From assembly GCF_042660705.1 (NCBI RefSeq), contig NZ_JBHSUQ010000001.1: DNA of 64,000 nucleotides; one strand, 5' to 3'. The translations under genes were made by a program, and so were the position numbers. The stretch's first letter is position 1, and each line of letters begins with the position of its first letter. The stretch is from Undibacterium_A arcticum. GTDB taxonomy: Bacteria; Pseudomonadota; Gammaproteobacteria; Burkholderiales; Burkholderiaceae_D. The notes beneath the pieces were generated by a model. The model was not told the origin of the DNA and made no database searches. It was given only the letters and a program-made list of their open reading frames with translations. Below, piece after piece: positions 56,606 through 64,000 of this stretch.

Positions 56606-57181
56606 TCACTTGGTGTCGGCGGTGCTGGTGCAGGTCGTCGGCTCCTGGGCCGGGTCGCAGACACGTGGACGTCCGAGGAAATTAAGCTTGATCCTTCGAA
56701 TTTGCGTATCCTGCGTCAACGTGATGGTGCCGAGCTGCGGGGTTTGGCTGCTGGTATTGGTGCGAGTGCGTCCGGTGCCGTTATAGGTAATATATTGTGT
56801 TACCCCGTCAGTGAAGGCAGTCGTAATCGTGATCCCGTTTGGAATCGGCCCATGGCTGAATACCAGCTGGTCATCGCTGTTGTAGGTCAGATCGGTGTCG
56901 TTCGGCTTGTTGACGAATATTCTCCATCCCTTGGACCAGTCCGCATTGTCGATCGGCGCCAGATCGACCCGCCCACCCATTTGCAAAGCCTGCGAACGCG
57001 TCAGATTAATGGCGAACAAATCATTCACCGTCGTCGTCATTCTTTGATTCTGGATCAGGCTCCGGAAACTTGGCACGCCAATCGCCAGCAAGATGGCGGC
57101 GATCGTCAGGGTGATCATCAATTCGATGAGCGTAAAGCCCTTGACATTGACGGCGGCGCCAGTAGAGGTAGGGATTTTCAC
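56606..57181 (-). CDS. fimT: GspH/FimT-type minor pseudopilin
   Basis: 191 residues with a type IV prepilin leader: KG followed by FTLIELMITLTIAAILLAIG, cleaved by PilD before Phe, with Glu5 of the mature protein. It then has PSFRSLIQNQRMTTTVNDLF, the typical FimT/FimU N-terminal helix, and a beta-rich C-terminal domain with two Cys (RVCDPAQEPTTC) that may pair. It is the last gene of the minor-pilin cluster, 4 bp after pilE, and probably primes pilus assembly or contributes to DNA binding as in competence FimT; the latter is inference. Confidence 0.88.
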   Translation of the reverse strand: MKIPTSTGAAVNVKGFTLIELMITLTIAAILLAIGVPSFRSLIQNQRMTTTVNDLFAINLTRSQALQMGGRVDLAPIDNADWSKGWRIFVNKPNDTDLTYNSDDQLVFSHGPIPNGITITTAFTDGVTQYITYNGTGRTRTNTSSQTPQLGTITLTQDTQIRRIKLNFLGRPRVCDPAQEPTTCTSTADTK

Positions 57182-57185
57182 AGGC

Positions 57186-57605
57186 TTACCAGCATCCGGC
57201 GCCGGAACCCGTGGCGCTCTTACTACCAGTGCTATCGATCTTCAACGTGCCGCAATCGGTATCGGTAAACTTCGGCGTGGCGCTGAGCAGCACGCAGTTA
57301 GCCAAGCCGGTGGTGGCGCAGCCATCTGTTGCTGCCACGTCGTACACGCTGCTTGCAGAGCTGTCGCCCGAATATTTCTTGAACGCGTAGGCCGAATCGG
57401 ACGAAATGATGTAGGTAGTCCGCTGCGAATAATAGCGTTCCTGCTGCTGCATGATCTGCATCAATGCGGCACGCCCTTCGCTTCGCTTGGCCTTGATGAC
57501 CGATTTCTGATACGAAGGAAATGCGACTGAGGCGATGATCGCGACAATCGCAACGACGATCATCACTTCGATCAGGGTGAATCCATGCGTGAATCTATTT
57601 TTCAT
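57186..57605 (-). CDS. pilE: Type IV pilin-like protein PilE
   Basis: 139 residues. Leader MKNRFTHG is followed by FTLIEVMIVVAIVAIIASVA, a class IVa prepilin cleavage site with mature Phe1 and Glu5. A PSYQKSVIKAKRSEGRAALM helix and QQQERYYSQRTTYI follow, typical of PilE-type minor pilins in the fimU-pilVWXY1E cluster. Cysteines in DGCATTGLANC and near the C terminus (DTDCGT, GAGCW) give possible disulfides and a D-region. It starts 13 bp after the end of pilY1. The frame is intact. Confidence 0.9.
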   Translation of the reverse strand: MKNRFTHGFTLIEVMIVVAIVAIIASVAFPSYQKSVIKAKRSEGRAALMQIMQQQERYYSQRTTYIISSDSAYAFKKYSGDSSASSVYDVAATDGCATTGLANCVLLSATPKFTDTDCGTLKIDSTGSKSATGSGAGCW

Positions 57606-57618
57606 TTGTCACCCCCGA

Positions 57619-60600
57619 TTACTTATTGGCTGCATCGCGCAATTCCTGATAGTTCAACACTTCGCGCCAGCTATTGCGACCTGCCGGTGGCTTGAATGAG
57701 CCGGTGCCATTGGTCGCGGCACCGGCGGTACCGGCGCTACCGCCGGTGCCGAAATTGAAAACCGAATAGCTTTTCTTGGCGACGCGCTTGCCGATCGAAT
57801 CCCTGTCGCCCACCGTAGTCCCGGTTTCGAACAACACCGGCGAGCTGAGCATGCCGACGGTCGATACCTGCCCGGTGACGCCGCCGCTTACGCCCACGCC
57901 GTCGCCATTGATCGGCAAGCCAGTCAGGACATCAAGCGCATAGGTCCGGCCGCCACCTTTTACACACGGATCGCTGCCGGTCACCAGGCTGTTCAAAAAC
58001 AGCTTGCCGTAGGCCACCAGGGCATTGGTCACGCTGCGCTCGCCGGTGGTGGCGGAATTGAGGAAGTCGAAATACCACCCTTTGAAGGCGGGCGACGTGA
58101 CGCCATAGTCAAAATCGTCGCCGCTCACGGTCACGGCATCGCTGCCGGTTGCCGTGTCCGCAGCTACGGTGCGTTTCGCCAGCTGACTGCGGCCGGTGAC
58201 TACGTCTTTATTGTAGGTCGTGTCGTAAATTCCGTAAAACGACTGCGTTTTGAAGTTGCCCGCTGCGGCATCGGCGTTCTCGACAAATTTACCGGTGCCG
58301 AACAGCACGACATAACCGCCACCGGGTGCGAACACCACTTTCGGCTGCTCGGTGATTGGCTGGCGCGCACCATTGCCATCCTTGGCGGTAAACAATGGCG
58401 TGCCGTTGCCCGGCAGCGCGCCGGACCAAGGCGCATCGCCGGTGAAATCGAAACGCCACAGATTGCCTTGCAGGTCCCCGACGTAGGAGTAGCGCACTGC
58501 CCCGTCGCTACCGGTCACCAGAGCCGGCGAACCCAGGCCATTTGCAGGGTGTTGTCCTTGAGCGGCGTCTTGAACTTGTAGTAATTCGTGTTGAGCTTCC
58601 AGGCGTCTTTCGGATTCTTGTCTAACGACAGCAGGAACAGGGCGCCCGGCGCCGTTGCGTCACAGGTGGTCGAGGCCGGATTGCAAGCGCTGTTGCCGCT
58701 GGCATCCTTGTAACCCGTATCGTCCTTGTAATTGTTCAGGCCGCTCGGGATGACGACAACATATTGGTAAGTCGGCGCGGCAGCAGTACCGCCGGTACGA
58801 AATTTCGCGACCAGCGGCGGGCTGGTCAGGTTGCCCATATCCGCGTCGTCCTTGTCGGTAAATTCCCAGATCGCGCCGCTGCCGCCGGAAAAATCGGCGG
58901 GATTGGTGACGTCCAGAACGAATGCGCCTTGTGCCCCGCCGCCCATGCCCGACGCCAAAATGGTCTTCCATTTGCCCGACACATACGCCTCGGTCACCGT
59001 CATGGTGCCGTCGACATACGGCTGATGCACATAGTTGGGGTCGGTCATCCGATTCATGCTGCCGATCAGCGCATTCGGCACATAGGCAAACAATTCCGCG
59101 CCGTCCGACGCCGAGAACGCGTGCAGCATGCCGTCGTTGGCACCGATAAATACTGCCTTGGTGCGATTGGCGTGGTCGTCGTAAAACGTCTTGTAGTCCT
59201 TGCCTTGCACGCCGGCGGCCGGCGCGCCGACATAGGTCGGATTGCTGTTGACGATGTCGCCCAGCACGCGATCACGCTGGCGGAACACGCCATTGGCCTG
59301 GCCGATCTCGTCGGCGCGGCCACCGCGCAGGAAATTGACACGTTGCTGGCCCAAACCGTCGCTGGTGCCGGTGACAGGAGACAGATTCAACAGGTCTTGT
59401 TGGGCCGCACCCAGTCCGCTCGTCCAGGTGAAGGGCATCGTGATGAGCGAACCATCGGCAGCGACTTTGGCCGTGTAAATGGCGCGATTGTCAGCAGTCG
59501 GATACGGTGCCACGGCCGGTATCGCGGAACCGTTTGCGGCGGTAGACGCGGGTTTCCCGGTCAACACCACGCCCGCATCCCAGGTAGGCGATTTCGCGTC
59601 CTGGATTTGAACGACGTTCTTGGCGACATGGCCGGGGTCGGTCGGTTTGCCAGGCGCCGTATCCACCAGCTTCAGTTCGAGTTTCAACAGGCTGCCGCTC
59701 CATTTGGACGGGTCGAAACCGGGCTGGTACACGAACGAGCTATCGGACGACACCCGCGTCGAGGTCAGCGTCACGCCGGAAATCGTGCCGCTGTTGCGGG
59801 CCACTTCCTTGAAAATATTATGGATCGCATTGACCATCTTGACCGGATCACTGGCCAGGAAATAATTATCCGGATCGGTGCCGTTGCTGGCCCATTCGCT
59901 GTTGTTGGTCAGTTCGGTCGGGTCATTGCCCACGGTGGTCTTGAACGGATTGCCATCCTTGTTGCGATCGAGGAAGCCGCCGTATTTGCTGCGAGATAAA
60001 GCTGGCTGTTCCTCGGTTTCGTGGAAGTCTTTTCCGGATTCGGATAAGTAGTTTTCGACACGCAATCAGACGGTTCTCCCGCACTAGGGGCGCGTGTATT
60101 GCAATCAATTTTTCCATCACCACCTTCATCGACGTCGATCGAGAACGTGTTCACGCGCACCGGCTTGTCGAACCGGATATCGTTGGTGTGCGCCCAGTAC
60201 GCCAGCCCGGCCATATAGTAGGTGCCATGCCCGCTGGAACCGGTGTCGATCATGTCCAGAGTGGTCGGATTGTTCAGATTCGCACGTTTGGACGAATTAC
60301 CAAAGGAGCCGGACGCATCCTCCTCCATGTTGCCAACCAGCTTGGTTTGCGCCATCACATCGAGCGCCGGCCACTGTCGCTTCTTGGGGGCGGGGTCGAC
60401 AACATCGGCCAGGCGCCCCGGGTCCGCTATACTCGGTGATTTGATATCCTTGGTATAGGTGTCTCTGGTATTTCCTGGGATGTAACGGTCGTAGTGGGTA
60501 TTCACGTCGCCGATCGTTACCGCGTAATTGTTTTGGCAGGACGCGGTCACCGGATCGGTCCAGGTTTTCAGTACCGGGAAATTGTCATCGGTAGTTGCCG

Positions 60601-62124
60601 TTCCTAGCGAAGAAATTGCATCCGACGTCGGCTGGCGCCCCTGCAGATAGCGGATCGATTCGTAATACAGTTCGCCGATCGGGTCATAGCCCTTGTAGCG
60701 GCCCAGGCTGCTTGGATTGGTGCGCCCAAACTTGTTCAGATAGTTGATCACCCCGCTGTTGTCGCTGGCATCTCGATTATTTGCATCTTCCGGATTGTTG
60801 TAAAACACACCGGTCGTTGCGCTCCATTCAGGCTTATCGTTGGCGCTTTCGCTGAATGCCGGGGCATCGAATTTCTTCGGGCCGACATATTTGACGCGCC
60901 CACGCACCACACCACCATACAAATTTGATCAGTGGTCGAGTGTTCGGTCAGATAACCGAGCACCCCGACCCGCAGCTTGTCGGATTTGCGCTGCAAATCG
61001 CCTTCCGGCTTGTAATTGCTGCCGTATTTCTGACAGAAGTTCGGCCAATTCGCGTTGTCGCGGCGGTCCGGGCCTTCGCTACCGTCGCAGACCCTGACCC
61101 GGGTCAGGTATTCGCCGAAATATTTATCCGAGGTTAATAGCGTATCGGGCGTCGCACCGCTGGTACGCGTGCTGTCGCAGTCATTATCATTGATCAGCTT
61201 TTTATTTTTATCCCGATGCGTCATCGCCACGTCGCTAAACAGGATCCGATTGCGGCAAGACACCACGTAAAGCGTCTTCGTATTGAACGGCGTCACCTGC
61301 CCCGGCGCGCTGGAGCTGCCGGAGCCATCCACCGATTTGCGCGGAAAATAGGTGGCGTCTGCATAGAAGGTGCCGCCGACGTCGCGCAAATACGCGCGTT
61401 GCAAGACGGTGGTATCGAGCGTATCGATGATCCGGTCGCCGCCCGTCATCGCATATCGCAGCATGTCGATCGAGGACGACGAGGCCCAGTTCATGAAGTT
61501 GCCGCTGAAGGAATCACCGCCGCATTCATGGTTGGCATCGGCCACCTTCAAGATCGAAAAATGGCCGGCATCCGTCAAATCCGGGTTAGGGATGGCGCTG
61601 GTGGTCGACGTGGTGATGGTGGGGGTATGGTTGTAGGTGGTCGGCACGGCAGGCACGGCTGGTATCGTCGGGTCGCCAGGGATTGCGGGGACGGCGTCTT
61701 TCCCCGCCACCCTGGTGACGGTATCGACGGTGGTGACGATGGTGGTCACCCCGCCCGAAGTCGAGGTGGTCGTGGTCGTGCGATAAGCGACCGGCCTGGA
61801 ATTGTTGACGGTCGCACCGGTGGTGATGCTCACGACCTTGGCGCCGGCCACCGAAGTCGGATAGGTATAGCACTTTGCAGGATTGAAATAACCAATATAG
61901 GGCTTGGTCTTGTCATAGTCGCTCGCCCCGCGGTATGCGGCACCCACGGTCGGAAACTCGACCGACAGGTTCAGCAGCATGTTCGGATGCACATTGCCGC
62001 TGCCGCTATATAAAGGCCCCTGAGCGAGGTTGACTTCCGGCACCGCGGCAGTTGCCGTTTGCGCCAGCACCAGGCTCAACGCGAGCCCCGTCGATACGGC
62101 GACCCGCTTGAATGACTTAGGCAT
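57619..62124 (-). CDS. pilY1: PilY1-type type IV pilus biogenesis/tip protein, three frameshifts
   Basis: A large secreted protein controlling pilus extension and adhesion; about 1502 residues after correction. Start ATG 62122-62124 (GGAG eight bases upstream) with signal peptide KRVAVSTGLALSLVLAQTAT, cleaved after ATA. The N-terminal part has NVHPNMLLNLSVEFPTVGAA. The C-terminal seven-bladed propeller has NSNPTYVGAPAAGVQGKDYK, KAVFIGANDGMLHAFSASDG and YSYVGDLQGNLWRFDFTGD. A Ca-binding-like DVDEGGDGKID and DRNKDGNPF are visible. Breaks, each one missing A on the coding strand: 60924-60926 (restores TTDQNLYGGVVRG), 59985-59987 (restores LAAKYGGFLDRN) and 58541-58543 (restores LQNGLGSPALVTGSDG). 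Confidence 0.93.
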
Positions 62125-62141
62125 TGGTATGGCTCCGAACA

Positions 62142-62823
62142 TCATGGCTTGTCGACCTTGCGATAAACTCTGCAAAACGACGCGGGTCGTATCGCGCGCG
62201 CCGAATCCCATCGCGGTGACGCGATAAAAGAAAGTTGCCTGGGCGCTGGCATCCTCGCCGGCAGCCTTGTAATTGACCACCTCGATCAGGTAGCGCGGCA
62301 GTTTGCTGCTGAGCTGGCCATTCCCAACTTGCATGGTCTGACCGGTGAATTTGCCGTAAGGGACGGTCCTGGTCGAGCTTGAACCGGTGTCGGTAAAATC
62401 GACCTTCAACCAGACGGGCGTTGCACCTGCCACTGCCGTAGTGCAAAGACCCAGATAGGTGTTGGTCGCTCCCTGGCCACAATCGGCGTCGAAATTGGCC
62501 AGTACCGGTTTTTCGGAAAAGGTGCTGCTGCGCGAACTGGTGTCGGTGGAATTTTCGATATCCATCTCGGCATCCTGCAGCGCCGCCTCGGCGGCCTGGA
62601 AGGCGATCTGCCGGTCACGGTCGTTGCGCGATGCTTTTTCACTCTGCAACGCCATCTGCGCAGCCGAGATACCGAGCAGCAGTACCGCAATCAGCATCAA
62701 AAGGGACACGATCAGCGATGCGCCACGTTGCCTGAAACGAATCGGCGCGAGCCGCCCGACCGGCATGGCGGACGAACGAGATGGTCGTCCTGCTTCCATT
62801 TGTGCTCTGGTTCGTGCTGTCAT
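62142..62823 (-). CDS. pilX: Minor pilin PilX, frameshifted at its C terminus
   Basis: A PilX-type prepilin-like protein: basic N terminus, then RQRGASLIVSLLMLIAVLLL, GISAAQMALQSEKASRNDRD and RQIAFQAAEAALQDAEMDIE, the usual PilX helix. Mature Cys residues sit in DADCGQG and GLCTT. In the deposited sequence the frame runs on into pilY1. Restoring two T's at the T-run mapped to about 62162-62166 gives LQS-x-YRKVDKP and a TGA at 62142-62144, the normal PilX end (about 227 residues). Its ATG overlaps the stop of pilW (ATGA), which supports this start despite the long N-terminal tail. Confidence 0.87.
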
Positions 62824-63872
62824 TTTCCGCTACCCTCGGCCTGATTGCGGAACTGGATGTCCGCGAGGAACAACTTTCTGTATCGGTTTCTGGTCGCCGT
62901 CGGTAGCTCGGCTTCCTTGATCAACGTGCCGGTGTCGGCTGCGGCATTGCCCGTGCTGTAGTCCGAACCGAACAGATCGTAGGTCTGGTTCAGTACATCG
63001 TTGCGAGACTTGTTTGTCCCGCGCAGCAGCAGCGCGACCTTGATCGCGACCACTCTCTTCCAGTTGGTTCTCTTGTTTTTATCGATCGCCTGGGCCGCCG
63101 CATCGGCGCCATCCAGCGACAGCTTGTCGTCCAAAGCGTTGATGGCTGTCGCGGTGACGAACTGGTTCGGGATCCTGTCACCCTCGCCAGGTTTAGCGCC
63201 ATCGGTATCCAGGCCGTACAGCACCTGAAAGGATTCGACCCCGCGCGCCACCGCCACCGATGCCCATGTACCGCCGCCGTCCGGATAATATTTGCAGCGC
63301 AGCTCGGGTTCTCCGCCTGTGTCCTTGACGACATAGAAAATGCTCCAGCCGCGATCCTGCTCGGCGGTACTTTGGGAGGCTGGCGCGGAAATGCCAAAAC
63401 CGGCGCAGTCGATCATTCCATTGTCGGGTTTGCCAGCCGGGCCGGAACCGAAGAATCGGATTCCCAACACATCGCTGCCATTGACCACGGCGGTCGCGCC
63501 TGTCAATGGAGAATCGATGGCGGTGGTCGTATCTTTCAAGCTGCTGGCATCCAGGCCGGCAATATTGGCGCTCATCTTGGGCAGCGTCAGGATCGGCGCG
63601 CCACCTTCGCCGGTGTCCCAGTTTTCGTAGGCGCCCTGACGCGCCGCGCGGTTGATCAGCTCCAGCGCGTAGTTGGCCGTATCCCGCACCTTGGCACTGT
63701 CGTCTTGACCGGTGTAGGCGGATTTGCTCGACACGAGCAATGCCGTCGCAGCCAGCACCACCAACATGCCCAGCGTGATCGAGATCATCAGTTCGACCAG
63801 GGTCAGGCCGGACTGTCCGTTGCGCGTCACGAGGACGCAACTTCGCTTGCCGTTTGATGGAAGTCGCGTCAT
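62820..63872 (-). CDS. pilW: Minor pilin PilW
   Basis: 350 residues. The prepilin-like segment QSG is followed by LTLVELMISITLGMLVVLAA, then TALLVSSKSAYTGQDDSAKV and RDTANYALELINRAARQGAY as in PilW proteins. The rest is beta-rich and variable, with DCAGFGISAPASQSTAEQDR and a C terminus LFLADIQFRNQAEGSGK. The first 19 residues are an unusually long leader; an internal start is possible. ATG 63870-63872 overlaps the TGA of pilV and the gene ends overlapping pilX, so the three are translationally coupled. Required with PilVX/Y1 for pilus tip assembly in related systems. Confidence 0.9.
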   Translation of the reverse strand: MTRLPSNGKRSCVLVTRNGQSGLTLVELMISITLGMLVVLAATALLVSSKSAYTGQDDSAKVRDTANYALELINRAARQGAYENWDTGEGGAPILTLPKMSANIAGLDASSLKDTTTAIDSPLTGATAVVNGSDVLGIRFFGSGPAGKPDNGMIDCAGFGISAPASQSTAEQDRGWSIFYVVKDTGGEPELRCKYYPDGGGTWASVAVARGVESFQVLYGLDTDGAKPGEGDRIPNQFVTATAINALDDKLSLDGADAAAQAIDKNKRTNWKRVVAIKVALLLRGTNKSRNDVLNQTYDLFGSDYSTGNAAADTGTLIKEAELPTATRNRYRKLFLADIQFRNQAEGSGK

Positions 63873-64000
63873 TTTGTGTAGGACTCGATAGTGATCGCCA
63901 CGGCTGGAGGATATTTGCCGTCGCCATTGGAGCTGCCGTCGGCGTTTTTGCCTTTGCCGTTCCAGCCGACCTTGATCACCATGGGATCAGTGGTTTTGTT
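63869..64000 (-). CDS. pilV: PilV-type minor pilin, C-terminal fragment
   Basis: Only the last 43 codons are in the window. They read VIKVGWNGKGKNADGSSNGD, then PPAVAITIESYTK and a TGA at 63869-63871 that overlaps the pilW start codon. The TDPMVIKVGW stretch matches the closing strand of PilV proteins, and the gene order pilV-pilW-pilX-pilY1 supports the call. The N-terminal prepilin part lies beyond the right edge. Confidence 0.78.
   Translation of the reverse strand, partial: NKTTDPMVIKVGWNGKGKNADGSSNGDGKYPPAVAITIESYTK

Overview
The window looks like a chromosomal segment of a betaproteobacterium of the order Burkholderiales, most likely the Oxalobacteraceae (Herminiimonas/Herbaspirillum/Collimonas type). 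This is inferred from GC-rich codon use, the fused indolepyruvate oxidoreductase, the ribD-ribE-ribB-ribH-nusB cluster, the pilVWXY1E-fimT cluster and a short 4.5S-type SRP RNA. It is ordinary core genome: I see no integrase, complete insertion sequence, CRISPR array, prophage or rRNA/tRNA gene.

Layout. 1-5.4 kb: a 5'-truncated Orn/Lys/Arg decarboxylase (+), then on the minus strand dcd with a DUF1275 membrane protein, and a tungstate-type binding protein with an XdhC-like protein. 5.4-9.5 kb: an OprB-type porin and the Mg2+ P-type ATPase MgtA, adjacent on the minus strand. 10-14.2 kb: hrpA, carrying two in-frame palindromic repeat insertions. 14.2-18.7 kb: argA, yggX, a small lipoprotein, a CNNM/CorC-type protein and rpiA. 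19.1-22.7 kb: indolepyruvate ferredoxin oxidoreductase. 22.9-29.6 kb: a secreted HEXXH protein, then central carbon genes edd / pgi-hexR-tal with two HexR-like boxes in the divergent edd-pgi spacer. 29.6-36.4 kb: a TetR (AcrR-like) repressor divergent from an RND tripartite pump, with an AcrR-type operator between them. 36.6-40.2 kb: a minus-strand replication/repair cluster dnaX-ybaB-ABM protein-recR-29-codon membrane protein; dnaX holds an A9 slippery run. 40.4-47.3 kb: aidB, a second RND permease plus adaptor, and a divergent MarR regulator. 47.4-52 kb: SRP RNA (ffs), ubiD, a lytic transglycosylase and an aminotransferase. 52.2-56.5 kb: riboflavin genes with nusB. 56.6-64 kb: type IV pilus minor pilin genes, running off the right end inside pilV.

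Seventeen reading-frame breaks fall in otherwise well-conserved genes. Each is explained by one or two missing bases, nearly always in a homopolymer. This points to an under-polished assembly rather than real pseudogenes. For those genes I give the frame-corrected extent and the position of the break.
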